Of a DNA stretch of 64,000 nt, positions 16,475 through 25,429 are shown piece by piece. Every line of letters starts with the position of its first letter. Positions within the stretch are counted from its first letter, which is position 1. The notes under the pieces were generated by a model. That model did not search any database. It saw nothing but the letters and a program-made list of their open reading frames with translations, and was not told where the DNA came from. The translations under genes were made by a program, and so were the position numbers. Source of the stretch: Candidatus Aenigmatarchaeota archaeon (GTDB taxonomy: Archaea; Aenigmatarchaeota; Aenigmatarchaeia; CG10238-14); assembly GCA_018304545.1 (NCBI GenBank), contig JAGVVZ010000003.1, positions 123,402 through 187,401 on the forward strand, read 5' to 3'.

Positions 16475-17448
16475 TATTTTCTTTGGCCTGCAAAAGGAAC
16501 TTGTTGTTTCTCTGGAAAAGCACCTAGGACTTCATCTTTCAATTCCGACCATTGTTTTTCATTTAATCTTAGCATTTTTCTTACCTGACTTTTTACTCTT
16601 TCTGTTCTACGATTAAACGGAAAATACGTGTCAAATTCACCTAACTGTTCAACAACTCTTCTAAATTCTTCGTCTCGTCTTCCATATTCAATAAATCCTA
16701 CACAATCTGAACCGAAAAACGCACTTTGAAACCAACCACCAGGAGCAACTAATTTTGATAAATTGCGAGCTAGTTTTCCTCTGTCGGCCCACGCATGAGT
16801 GTCAGACAAATAAACCACGTGATATTTTTCTTCAGTTGCGGGTGATAAACCCTCTATTTTATCACAGTAAAAATGAAAAACTCCTCTCATTGCTGTGTCT
16901 CTTAAAGATCTGTACCACGGTTCATATTCTAGAAAGAAGTGCCTTAAATTGTATGGAGTTAAAAATTCTTGTGAAAATCTATCTTTACCTCTTGCATCTT
17001 TTCTACATACAAAAAAGTTTGCTACTTCTCTAACATCTATGCCATACGTTTCTGGATATCTAAGAAGTTCAGGAAAAAACATCATTGCATGATTCAAATC
17101 TCTCACAACACCATCAGTATCTGCATTTAATAAACGTCCAAAAAATTCTTGGGGGGTTCTGCATCTACAAACATTTGCTAGTTTATATGCGACATATAGA
17201 TTTTGACCTGGTTTAAAATCAACAAAATCAACTCTTCCAACTCTTCCGTATAGTGATGCTACCCAATCTAAAATTTGACCAGAAGCTGTTATAGCAAGTA
17301 CTTTTGGATACTTAATACCTTGATTAGCAAGATCTACTAGTGTTGGAAGTATTTCAAGAGGATAAACACCTTTTTCTGTTGTCCAAAGAAAATTAACTAG
17401 TTTTCCATATCTTTCTTCAGGTGTAGTTGGTTCTGCTCTTTTATACAT
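16471..17448 (-). CDS. Orphan protein with a possible Rossmann/methyltransferase-like core
   Basis: A 325-residue protein richer in Arg than its neighbours. The stretch KVLAITASGQILDWVASLYGRV followed by RVDFVDFKPGQNLYVAYKLANV resembles the motif I / acidic beta-2 pattern of SAM-dependent enzymes of the DUF3419/BtaA kind, with GQ in place of a canonical GxG. YHVVYLSDTHAW and LARNLSKLVAPGGWFQ resemble motifs IV and V. This is fold-level inference only. Its stop overlaps the radical SAM stop by 4 nt, tail to tail. Confidence 0.7.
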   Translation of the reverse strand: MYKRAEPTTPEERYGKLVNFLWTTEKGVYPLEILPTLVDLANQGIKYPKVLAITASGQILDWVASLYGRVGRVDFVDFKPGQNLYVAYKLANVCRCRTPQEFFGRLLNADTDGVVRDLNHAMMFFPELLRYPETYGIDVREVANFFVCRKDARGKDRFSQEFLTPYNLRHFFLEYEPWYRSLRDTAMRGVFHFYCDKIEGLSPATEEKYHVVYLSDTHAWADRGKLARNLSKLVAPGGWFQSAFFGSDCVGFIEYGRRDEEFRRVVEQLGEFDTYFPFNRRTERVKSQVRKMLRLNEKQWSELKDEVLGAFPEKQQVPFAGQRKY

Positions 17449-17522
17449 GAGTTATGAATAAATCTAAAGAATAAATGCCTAACTAACAGCAACATCTTTA
17501 TCCAAAAAATGATATTATAATT

Positions 17523-18848
17523 ATGGATCGAGAAGAATGGGGTAGTAGGCTGGGATTCATTGCTGCGGCTCTCGGCTCGTCTATAGGCATAGGGAATATA
17601 TGGAGATTCCCTTACGTTCTAAGTTTAAATGGCGGCGGAGCATTTTTAATACCTTATATAATTGCTGTGGCATTTTTTGGAATTCCTTTATTGCTTATAG
17701 AATTATCAACAGGTAGAAGATTTAGAGAATCGATGGTAACAGCTTTTAAAAAAATAAACCCAAAAATGAAAATGCTAAGATGGATACCTACTATAACCAT
17801 ATTCTTCATTTTAAGTTATTATATAGTTGTTGTTGGATGGACGTTAACTTACTTTATCAATGCTTCTTTAGGACAATTTTTAGAATTTCAAGATTTTTCT
17901 TCTAGTCACCTACCGTTATTAGCGACAATCGTTAGTTTGACACTTGTGTTGCTAGTATGCAAGAATAGCATAAAAGATGGAGTAGAAAAAGTGTCAAAAA
18001 TCATATTACCTATCCTTTTCATATTACTACTCCTGCTGATAATCAAAACACTGTCTTTTCCAAAATCATTGGAGGGAATAAAGAATTATTTCACTCCAGA
18101 CTATTCAAAGATTTTTGATTTAAAGGTGTGGTTACACGCTTTCGGACAGGCGTTGTTTTCAATTGGTGTTGGTTATGGAATAATGATTACATATGGAAGT
18201 TATCTTAATAAAAAAGAGGACATACCACATCTCACAAACCTAATAGTATTCTCTGATACGCTCATAGCATTAATAGGAGGACTAATAATATTTTCTACCA
18301 TCTATTCGTTCAGCCTTCCTATATCCGAGGGGCCCCATCTTGCTTTTGTTGTCTTAGTAAAAGTTTTTGAGGAAATACGTTTTGGTTTCGTCCTAGGATC
18401 AATATTTTTTGCTCTTTTATTTTTGGCTGGAATTACATCCGCAATATCCATGATGGAAACTTTGGTTTCAAATTTAGTTGATGAGTATAATTTTAAAAAA
18501 GAAAAGGCTAGCTTATTAATATTTTTCTTAATATTGCCAATAAGTGTTTTAGTTTCTTTGTCATACACCAATTTAATGAAAATCAATTTGTTAGAAATAA
18601 TGGATTTCTATTTTGGAACATTGTTGACATTATTATCAGGAGCGATAGTGGCATACATCATAGGATGGTACTGGAATCCTAAATCATTGTTGACTGAAAT
18701 GAATATAAGATTCGAGCTCGGCCTGAAAAAAATAGGATATTACATCGATCACTTTGTAGAGTATATCATAGTGATTAATCTGGTGAAATATGTAATACCT
18801 TTCACTTTGTTGCTAATTTTTGTTTTGAAAGTTGTTGGAGTGATTTGA
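17523..18848 (+). CDS. Sodium-dependent symporter, SLC6/NSS family
   Basis: A 441-residue integral membrane protein with about 11-12 helices. The TM1 signature is LGFIAAALGSSIGIGNIWRFPYVLSLNGGGAF with the unwound Gly-rich centre, then PLLLIELSTGRRFR and, later, the TM6-like FSIGVGYGIMITYGSYL. NSS proteins import amino acids or related compounds with sodium. Substrate cannot be read from sequence. This length fits the prokaryotic 11-helix (Tyt1-like) type. Confidence 0.94.
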   Translation: MDREEWGSRLGFIAAALGSSIGIGNIWRFPYVLSLNGGGAFLIPYIIAVAFFGIPLLLIELSTGRRFRESMVTAFKKINPKMKMLRWIPTITIFFILSYYIVVVGWTLTYFINASLGQFLEFQDFSSSHLPLLATIVSLTLVLLVCKNSIKDGVEKVSKIILPILFILLLLLIIKTLSFPKSLEGIKNYFTPDYSKIFDLKVWLHAFGQALFSIGVGYGIMITYGSYLNKKEDIPHLTNLIVFSDTLIALIGGLIIFSTIYSFSLPISEGPHLAFVVLVKVFEEIRFGFVLGSIFFALLFLAGITSAISMMETLVSNLVDEYNFKKEKASLLIFFLILPISVLVSLSYTNLMKINLLEIMDFYFGTLLTLLSGAIVAYIIGWYWNPKSLLTEMNIRFELGLKKIGYYIDHFVEYIIVINLVKYVIPFTLLLIFVLKVVGVI

Positions 18849-19580
18849 TTATTTTAAAGAATATCCTCCATCTACGACTAATACTTCTCCAGTAATATAA
18901 CTCGCATCATCTGATGCTAGAAAAAGAATGGCTTTAGCTAATTCTTCAGGTTCCGCAAGCCTTTTTAAGAGAGTATTTTGCTTCATTCGTTCAATTAATT
19001 CTTCTCCGGCGCTTTTGGTCATATCAGTCAATACATTACTTGGAGCAACTGCGTTGACCCGAATGTGTGGAGCTAATTCTTTCGCAAATGATTTTGTGAG
19101 CGCCACGATAGAGTTTTTTGCACACGAATATGCAAGAACATATTGGGATCCTAATAATCCTACGGTAGAAGTCAAATTTACTATCGCCCCCTGTTTTTGT
19201 ATGATAGGCGCTACTTCCTTCGTCATTAACCAAGCACTAGTGAGGTTAGCGTCAATTGTTTTTTTCCATGTATCTATATCAGATTTCCAATCACCTGGCC
19301 TAATAATTTCACCTGCGTTATTGACTAAGATATCAATCTTCCTAAATTTATCTACAGTTTCTTTAATTAATTTTTTTACATCTTCTTCTCGAGATACATC
19401 AGCCTGAACCACAATACAATTGTCTTTACCTATTTGTTTAGAAACATTCTCAGCGTCTTCTTTTCTGGATTTATAGTTTACAACTACTTTGCACCCTTCT
19501 TTTGCAAACAGCAAGGCTGTTGCTTTGCCGATGCCTCTACTAGAACCAGTAATAATTGCGACTTTATCTTTAAGTTTCAT
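18849..19580 (-). CDS. Short-chain dehydrogenase/reductase (FabG-like)
   Basis: A 243-residue SDR of usual length. The cofactor motif is TGSSRGIGKAT, followed by LVNNAG, the catalytic Ser in VNLTSTVG, YSCAKNSI with Tyr-x-x-x-Lys, and the C-terminal LASDDASYITGEVLVVDGG. The Arg/Lys after the Gly motif (NYKSRKEDA) suggests NADP(H). No fatty-acid synthesis genes adjoin it, so a specific substrate is not claimed. It abuts the symporter gene end to end. Confidence 0.93.
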   Translation of the reverse strand: MKLKDKVAIITGSSRGIGKATALLFAKEGCKVVVNYKSRKEDAENVSKQIGKDNCIVVQADVSREEDVKKLIKETVDKFRKIDILVNNAGEIIRPGDWKSDIDTWKKTIDANLTSAWLMTKEVAPIIQKQGAIVNLTSTVGLLGSQYVLAYSCAKNSIVALTKSFAKELAPHIRVNAVAPSNVLTDMTKSAGEELIERMKQNTLLKRLAEPEELAKAILFLASDDASYITGEVLVVDGGYSLK

Positions 19581-19623
19581 GAAATAATATTATATTCAAG
19601 AAATTTATCATTAACATAATGAA

Positions 19624-20115
19624 CTATGTTGAAATTTTCTGTCCAAATACTTTGTGGAATGCGTTAGCAAATGGTAGTGGAATAAATCTAGGGAGTTCTG
19701 CGTGTTTCTTTTTAAAAGTTAAAAATAACCATTTATGAACTGTTATATCAAAAGCTGCACAAATATCCCATAGCGGGGGTATGACCAAAACTACATTTTT
19801 TCCTACTCGTTTAAGTTCTTTATAGAATTGTATCGGATCATCAACATGTTCAATCGTGTGGGAGCACAAAACATAATTAAATTGTTTATTTTTAAACGGG
19901 AGTTTGTATATATTCTTAATTAAAATGAAATTAGGGAGATTTTTATGCTTCTTAATATCTGCGTTAATTCCGCCTCCATTTGTTTTCCCGCAACAAATGT
20001 TAAGATCCCATTTTCTGCTTTTCAATATTTTATTTTTTAGAATTTTGTAACTCAAAAGGTGAGCGAAAATCAAATAAAATACGAATCCTAGAAAATAAGT
20101 TAAAAAAGACATCAT
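19624..20115 (-). CDS. Membrane-anchored class I SAM methyltransferase domain protein
   Basis: A 163-residue protein. Residues 1-25 form a hydrophobic helix. A methyltransferase-11-like core follows, with DLNICCGKTNGGGINADI (motif I), FKNKQFNYVLCSHTIEHVDDP (motif IV) and KNVVLVIPPLWD. The end of the fold (strands 6-7) seems short, so it may be a minimal or truncated enzyme. Substrate unknown; the anchor suggests a lipid or envelope glycan. Confidence 0.75.
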   Translation of the reverse strand: MMSFLTYFLGFVFYLIFAHLLSYKILKNKILKSRKWDLNICCGKTNGGGINADIKKHKNLPNFILIKNIYKLPFKNKQFNYVLCSHTIEHVDDPIQFYKELKRVGKNVVLVIPPLWDICAAFDITVHKWLFLTFKKKHAELPRFIPLPFANAFHKVFGQKIST

Positions 20116-20127
20116 AAAACACTTATT

Positions 20128-20568
20128 CTAAATTATATTCACATGTGATTTCCTCATCTCATCAATAAAAAGTCTGTGCGTGGGTTGCATTATATTTGTT
20201 TTGAATTCGTTCTCCAACGAGGATATCATTTCAAAACCTTGAGCGTTCAATATCATGTCAATCATTTTCCTTCCAGACTTTTTAACAACACCTACATCAG
20301 GAGAGTATGTCTTTCCATATCTTGCCTCAACTAAAGCAATAATCTTGTCTATGTTACTAGCAACTATAGCTTTGTATCCCTCCAAAAATTTTAGTTGTGA
20401 TCTAGACAATTCTTTTCTAAATTCGTTTATTCTATTAACTAAATTTTTGTCGTCCCCTTTGATGAGTTGTCCGTCGCAATAATTCAATAAAAATTTCCTA
20501 GTGTCAAAAAGTTCAAGCGTGCTGACGCATAGGCCAATTGGTTTAATATCATGCATAGTTATAGTCAT
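20128..20568 (-). CDS. Hypothetical protein, divergent from aIF5B
   Basis: Starting at ATG 20568 (GTGGTAGAT just upstream) gives about 146 residues beginning MTITMHDIKPIGLC. A longer frame from 20643 would run through the divergent promoter and into aIF5B, so it is rejected. The protein is soluble and mostly helical, with KSGRKMIDMILNAQGFEMISSLENEF near the C-terminus. No family recognised. Confidence 0.7.
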   Translation of the reverse strand: MTITMHDIKPIGLCVSTLELFDTRKFLLNYCDGQLIKGDDKNLVNRINEFRKELSRSQLKFLEGYKAIVASNIDKIIALVEARYGKTYSPDVGVVKKSGRKMIDMILNAQGFEMISSLENEFKTNIMQPTHRLFIDEMRKSHVNII

Positions 20569-20623
20569 ATCTACCACTAATATATTTGATATTTTAAAAA
20601 TATTAAAGTGTAAAGTGACTGAT

Positions 20624-22381
20624 ATGGCAATAAGACAACCCATTGTGTCGGTCCTCGGACATTAGTCAATATCGAAGCTAACCGAAAATGTCGACCATGG
20701 GAAAACTAGTTTATTAGATTCAATTAGAGGTAGTGCTGTAAATCTCAGCGAACCTGGGAAAATAACGCAGCATATAGGGGCAAGCTTTGTACCCATAGAA
20801 AACGTCAAAAAAATATGCGGCAACTTACTAGAAAAATTCAACATTGACATAACTATCCCGGGTTTGTTGTTTGTAGATACACCTGGTCATGAAGCATTCA
20901 CTACACTAAGAAGAAGGGGTGGATCTGTGGCTGACCTTGCAATTCTTGTAATAGACATCAATGAGGGATTTCAACCACAAACAAATGAAAGCCTTAATTA
21001 TCTAAAACAATTTAAAACGCCCTTTGTAGTAGCTGCAACTAAAATCGACTTAATTCACGGATGGCATCAGAACAAAACGTCATGCTTTTTGGAAAGCTTT
21101 CAGAAACAAAATCCGAAGATACAAGATGAAACTGAAAGACAATTATATAATGTCGTATCTCAACTTGCAGAAAGAGAATTTGAATCAGAAAGATTCGATA
21201 GAATTTCAGACTTTAAGAAGCAAGTCGCTATCGTGCCATGTTCAGGAAGAACTGGAGAAGGTATTGCAGAATTACTTATGACCCTAGCTGGATTAGCACA
21301 GAGATTTTTAAAGGATAGGTTGACGTTGTCAAAAGACGGAAGAGGCACAGTTCTCGAAGTTAAGGAAGTAAAAGGATTGGGGACAACAATCGACGTTATT
21401 GTCTATGACGGAAGAGTAGAAGTCGGTAATTATATTGTAATTGGTGGGCAAAAACCACTGATAACCAAAATCAAGGCCTTACTCCGACCACCTGCATTAA
21501 AAGAATTAAGAGTAGAGAAGAAGTTTGACAGTGTGAAAGAAGTTCATGCTGCGGCGGGGATAAAGATTTCTGCTCCGGATTTAGAAAATGTAATTTCAGG
21601 GAGTCCCATAATTTTCGTTTCCTCTGAAAAAGACTTAGGAAGAGCTAAAGAAATGGTTCAAAAAGAAGTACAAATTGTCGATTTCAAGAAAGATGTCGAT
21701 GGTGTTATTGCTAAAGCTGACACGCTAGGCAGTTTGGAAGCTCTAATAAAAATTTTAAATGATAATGAAATACCAATTAAAAAGGCAGAGATTGGAAATG
21801 TCAATAAACAAGATGTTATAGAACTTACGGCTGGCAGCAGTGAAATCAGAAAAACTATTTTGTGTTTTAATGTTGATTTGCAACCCGAGGCAGAAATTTT
21901 AGTAAGAGAAGGCAAAATACCAATATTCAAAAGTAATATCATATACCGGATAATCGAAGACTACAAAAAATGGGTTTATGATAAAACAGAAAGAGAAAAA
22001 TCAGAGAAATTAGAATCTGTTATTAGACCGTGCAGAGTAAGGATAATTCCTGGTCTTGTTTTCAGAAAACATAAACCAGCTATTTTTGGCGCAGAGGTCA
22101 CTGAAGGTGTTTTGAAAGTTGGAACACCGATGAGTTTAGAAAATGGAAAGGATGTTGGAAAAGTTAAACAAATACAAAAAGACGGCAAGAATGTGGATAT
22201 GATTAGAACGGGAGATAAAGCCGCCATATCCATAGACGAACCAACTATTGGAAGACAAATAAATGAAGGTGACATACTAATTTCAGTTATGACATCACAT
22301 AATTTGAATTTAATAAAAGAGATATGGGATAAATTACAGGATGATGAAAAATCATTGCTTGCTAAATGGAAAGTGATTTAA
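20624..22381 (+). CDS. infB: Translation initiation factor aIF5B, interrupted by a 27-nt predicted intron
   Basis: ATG 20624 gives MAIRQPIVSVLGH, then an in-frame TAG at 20663. Joining 20624-20660 to 20688-22381 restores GHVDHGKTSLLDSIRG and yields 576 residues, normal for aIF5B. Switch II VDTPGHEAF and TKIDLIHGW follow, then domains II-IV (GFQPQTNESLNYLK, PCRVRIIPGLVFRKHKPAIFGAEV). aIF5B promotes ribosomal subunit joining and is essential, so it cannot be a dead gene. AAAGTGACTGAT precedes the ATG. The first ATG-like start after the TAG would lose the P-loop. The interruption lies exactly in G1. Confidence 0.93.
20661..20687 (+). other. Predicted bulge-helix-bulge intron in the aIF5B message
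   Basis: The central helix is UCGG (20655-20658) with CCGA (20682-20685), four perfect pairs. The 5' bulge is A59-C60-A61 and the 3' bulge is A86-A87-A88, three nt each. Cutting each bulge after its second base releases exactly 20661-20687. The intron-side helix UUAGU/GCUAA (20662-20666 with 20677-20681) has five pairs with one G-U. The exon-side helix is weaker: GGUC/GACC (20650-20653 with 20693-20696) across an internal loop. Splicing gives GGA-CAU-GUC-GAC. This geometry is the substrate of the archaeal tRNA splicing endonuclease. Confidence 0.85.
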
Positions 22382-22783
22382 TAATTTTTTTATTGTATCT
22401 TTTTCATCTTTATATTTCAACAGTCTGTAAGCCAATTTAAGACTAACCCATTTAAAACCGACAATACCTTCTTTTTTATCTGGAATTATTTTGTCATTTT
22501 TGTCAGCAAAAACAATATAGCATCTGACTTTCATTTTAATGTTTCTAGGATCAAAATAAATATACTCATGAATTTTTTTGGAAATTATAATTTTTTTTAA
22601 GCCCGTCTCCTCCTTAATTTCTCTTCTTAAAGCCTGTCTAGAACTCTCATTTTTTTCTACCCCACCTTTAACAAGTCTCCAAAACGGCTTCTTTTTATAA
22701 TAATAATCATAACGTCTCAGTAAAAGAATTCTATTTGAACTTTTATCCAAAATTACTGCTTGAACTTTTTGTTCTGTTTTCAT
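22352..22783 (-). CDS. Nudix hydrolase
   Basis: A 143-residue protein with a complete Nudix box: GGVEKNESSRQALRREIKEE followed by TGL, fitting Gx5Ex7REUxEExGU. It cleaves nucleoside diphosphates linked to another group; the exact substrate cannot be deduced. Its 3' end overlaps the aIF5B 3' end by 30 nt, tail to tail, so the two messages are antisense there. Confidence 0.93.
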   Translation of the reverse strand: MKTEQKVQAVILDKSSNRILLLRRYDYYYKKKPFWRLVKGGVEKNESSRQALRREIKEETGLKKIIISKKIHEYIYFDPRNIKMKVRCYIVFADKNDKIIPDKKEGIVGFKWVSLKLAYRLLKYKDEKDTIKKLLNHFPFSKQ

Positions 22784-22809
22784 TGAATAAAATTAGATTC
22801 GGAAGATAA

Positions 22810-23349
22810 TTAAGCTAAAACCTTTTCCGGTTCCGTGTCTCCCAATAAATATCTTATTTTTTGTTTAGATCTTTCTATTATTTCATCTAATTTCTCATTT
22901 CTTTCTAATTCTGGTAGTTCCTCTAAATCTTCTACCTGAATTAAAGTTCCTTTTGCAATTCTTGATAAATAATTTACTCTCCTATATCCAGTTAGAAATG
23001 TTGAACTTCCATTCGCACTGTTATCAGAATATATTTGGTTCGGCTTTAATGTACAACCATCTATTGCCATTCTTGAAAGAATAAATGCAAAAAATTCCGA
23101 TGGTTTTCCATATGCTTCTGGATACAATCCTCTGTGTTTCAAATAGTATTTATCTAATTTTCGTGGAAATTCTGATCTCGTAATTTCTCCTATTCCTAAC
23201 GAATACATAATAGCTGCATTGCAATAAAAAAGTAGAAATCTTATACTTGATTCATCGTCTGGCAATCGTGCATATCCCAGAACATTCACTAAAGCTTTTT
23301 TATATTCCACAATTGGTTTTTTTCCGTTAGTTCTACTAATCATTTTCAT
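22810..23349 (-). CDS. Orphan protein, second of a coupled pair
   Basis: A 179-residue soluble, largely helical protein with a Glu/Leu-rich C-terminal helix (QVEDLEELPELERNEKLDEI). Its ATG overlaps the stop of the upstream orphan (ATGA), so the two are translated together. No motif or family is recognised. Confidence 0.68.
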   Translation of the reverse strand: MKMISRTNGKKPIVEYKKALVNVLGYARLPDDESSIRFLLFYCNAAIMYSLGIGEITRSEFPRKLDKYYLKHRGLYPEAYGKPSEFFAFILSRMAIDGCTLKPNQIYSDNSANGSSTFLTGYRRVNYLSRIAKGTLIQVEDLEELPELERNEKLDEIIERSKQKIRYLLGDTEPEKVLA

Positions 23350-24341
23350 TCAACTTTTATTTCAATTGTACCTTCATTATTCCATCCATATGGATCATCA
23401 CACACAAGCTCTCTTAACGCTCTAAAGTTACTATTTAAAACCAGATTTATCCCGGAAAAATCACGTTGCCGCCAATCAGGCAAACATGCAAGTTTTACGC
23501 ATTCGCCCATAGATCTTCCATTAATACCATCTATTGCTGGAATCCATACTACAGGATATCCATCAAAGTACCAATTATCGTTGAAAGGTAATAAATACCC
23601 TGGAATTTGAAGTTGATGAGAATGTATATTAACTTTTAGTCTATTTCCTCTCAGTGTACTTGTATTCAGAACGCCTGCTGCCAAATTGTATTCAAATAAA
23701 ACTGGTAGAGATTGTTGTTCCCTACTTAAACCATATCTACTCAAATCTCTTTCTACCCCAAATATTTCGACTGCTCGACAATATTTATCTGCTATAGACT
23801 TTGGATCAGACGTTCTAGCGCCATTTACGCTTTTTATTGCTCCTCCTGGTTGAAATTCTTCTGATATTGTTGTATCTACATTTGTAAAATCATCTGTTGT
23901 AATAGAAAAATCATCGTCTACTGCGAATACCAAACCTGGCTTTGAATATATCCATATACCAAAAATTCCGTAAATGGATTTAATATATTCAACTAGTTTA
24001 GCACGTGCATTCTCTCTTGCTGTCGAGTAAGGTTCTTCTGCTTCAGGTATAAGCGTTACAGATTTTCCTTTAGTTAACCAACTCTGAAGATCCTCTAAAC
24101 CTACTAAATCAAGCAGTGTCGTGTATCTGTAAGTTTTTAGTCTATCCAGAGAAGAACCATATAAATCATATTTTACTCTATTTCTCGTTCCCATCACAAT
24201 TAGTTCTGGTAAACCGTATAGTATTTCTTTGGCTTTACTGAAAATATACCTTACATCAGGATCTTGTTCCGCTGCCAAGCTATATGGAGAAGTTGGAACT
24301 CTATATAAGATTTTTCGTGCAGGTGCAACGCTCGATGTCAT
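23346..24341 (-). CDS. Orphan protein, first of a coupled pair
   Basis: A 331-residue protein rich in Arg, Tyr, Asp and Asn relative to its neighbours. There is no signal peptide or membrane segment. It includes acidic FAVDDDFSITTDDFTNVDTT and aromatic NDNWYFDGYPVVWIPAIDG stretches; the former could bind a metal, but no known catalytic pattern fits. It overlaps the 179-residue gene by 4 nt. Function unknown. Confidence 0.68.
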   Translation of the reverse strand: MTSSVAPARKILYRVPTSPYSLAAEQDPDVRYIFSKAKEILYGLPELIVMGTRNRVKYDLYGSSLDRLKTYRYTTLLDLVGLEDLQSWLTKGKSVTLIPEAEEPYSTARENARAKLVEYIKSIYGIFGIWIYSKPGLVFAVDDDFSITTDDFTNVDTTISEEFQPGGAIKSVNGARTSDPKSIADKYCRAVEIFGVERDLSRYGLSREQQSLPVLFEYNLAAGVLNTSTLRGNRLKVNIHSHQLQIPGYLLPFNDNWYFDGYPVVWIPAIDGINGRSMGECVKLACLPDWRQRDFSGINLVLNSNFRALRELVCDDPYGWNNEGTIEIKVE

Positions 24342-24382
24342 AGCTACGATATAGAAATAAAGGATTTAAGAGTTTCTAGGAC

Positions 24383-25138
24383 TTATAAGTCATGGAATTT
24401 ACCTAAAAATGTGCCGTCTAAGAGATATATTTCCGCTTTCTTAAGATCTATAAAATCGTTTTTCATGAGTGGGCCTAGAAATTCAATCATGCCTGTGTTT
24501 TTATTTTGAACATTTATCGGACTTCCTGATATGAGTTTGTTAAACGATGGTATAACCACTACTTTCAGTTCTTTTATTTGTTTTTTATACTTTTCAAAAA
24601 TTTTTTCAGATCTAACGTTAGATTTAATCCAAATTGGTTTAACAATCCTATATCCTAGTTTGTCCTTAAATTCAATCGCAGGATGTATATGACTGATTAT
24701 TATGCAATCAGATGACAGCAAACTCTCAGCCGGCCAAGCATGACCATGCAAGAAACCATATTTCTTTATTTTGAAACCTTTTGAACTATGGATTTTAATG
24801 CCTTTGGGAACTATATTTTTTAAAAAAGTATCGTGATTTCCTATGCATATATCTATTCTCGCTATTTTTGAAAGTTCTTCTAAAAATACAGGAATCTCTC
24901 TTTGTTCTTGAAAACTTATGCCTGGGACTTCATGTTTAATGTCTCCCAATAGTACAAGCCTCTTCGCTCCAGTCTTCTTTATCAATTTTTCTATCTGGTT
25001 TCTCATTTTGTTGATTTGTGTGGGTATGTTAATCCCTGACTTGTAAAGCTCGTGTTCTATTCCTATATGTAGATCAGCGAGAACTAATGCAGAAATTTCA
25101 TCTATGAATAAAACTGGTTGATTATGAATAAACCTCAT
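24383..25138 (-). CDS. Metallophosphoesterase (COG1407/MJ0037-like)
   Basis: A 251-residue calcineurin-like phosphoesterase. Metal ligands are visible in order: LADLHIG, LLGDIKHE, IGNHD, HGHAWP and ISHIHP. The spacing fits the archaeal ICC-like group often found near helicases or ligases. Substrate unknown, perhaps a nucleic acid or cyclic nucleotide. No such partner adjoins it here. Confidence 0.92.
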   Translation of the reverse strand: MRFIHNQPVLFIDEISALVLADLHIGIEHELYKSGINIPTQINKMRNQIEKLIKKTGAKRLVLLGDIKHEVPGISFQEQREIPVFLEELSKIARIDICIGNHDTFLKNIVPKGIKIHSSKGFKIKKYGFLHGHAWPAESLLSSDCIIISHIHPAIEFKDKLGYRIVKPIWIKSNVRSEKIFEKYKKQIKELKVVVIPSFNKLISGSPINVQNKNTGMIEFLGPLMKNDFIDLKKAEIYLLDGTFLGKFHDL

Positions 25139-25174
25139 AAAATCTAAATCGATTTCAAGTTTAAAACAATAATA

Positions 25175-25429
25175 CTACCCCAATCCCTTATCAATCTCTC
25201 CTAATCTAGATTTAATATCATCCACGTTCGTGCTAACTTCTGTCAACGACTGGCTCACCTGTTCTTCTGTTTTAATAGGTTTTACACCAACCTCTGTTTT
25301 TCCTTCATTTAAAATTCTTATAGCACCATAAACGACAAAAGCAACTATAGCGAGACCAACCAGAAATTTTAACCAAAAAGGTATATTGAAACTACTTCGT
25401 ATTTGCGGATTCATTTGTCTTGTTATCAT
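25175..25429 (-). CDS. Single-pass membrane protein coupled to the giant Cys-rich protein
   Basis: An 84-residue protein with one transmembrane helix (about 20-40, WLKFLVGLAIVAFVVYGAI), followed by a polar Glu/Ser/Val coiled-coil-prone tail (VSTNVDDIKSRLGEIDKGLG). Its ATG overlaps the upstream gene's TGA (ATGA) and GGAGGT lies just before it. The coupling suggests it anchors or helps display the secreted giant protein. No family recognised. Confidence 0.75.
   Translation of the reverse strand: MITRQMNPQIRSSFNIPFWLKFLVGLAIVAFVVYGAIRILNEGKTEVGVKPIKTEEQVSQSLTEVSTNVDDIKSRLGEIDKGLG

Noticed and set aside
20663-20665. In-frame TAG in aIF5B read as pyrrolysine, pseudogene or translational bypass
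   Set aside because: Pyrrolysine would still leave nine foreign codons in the P-loop. A pseudogene is implausible for an essential factor with 570 intact codons. Bypassing needs matching take-off and landing codons, but CAT and AAT differ. The BHB fold explains the boundaries exactly.
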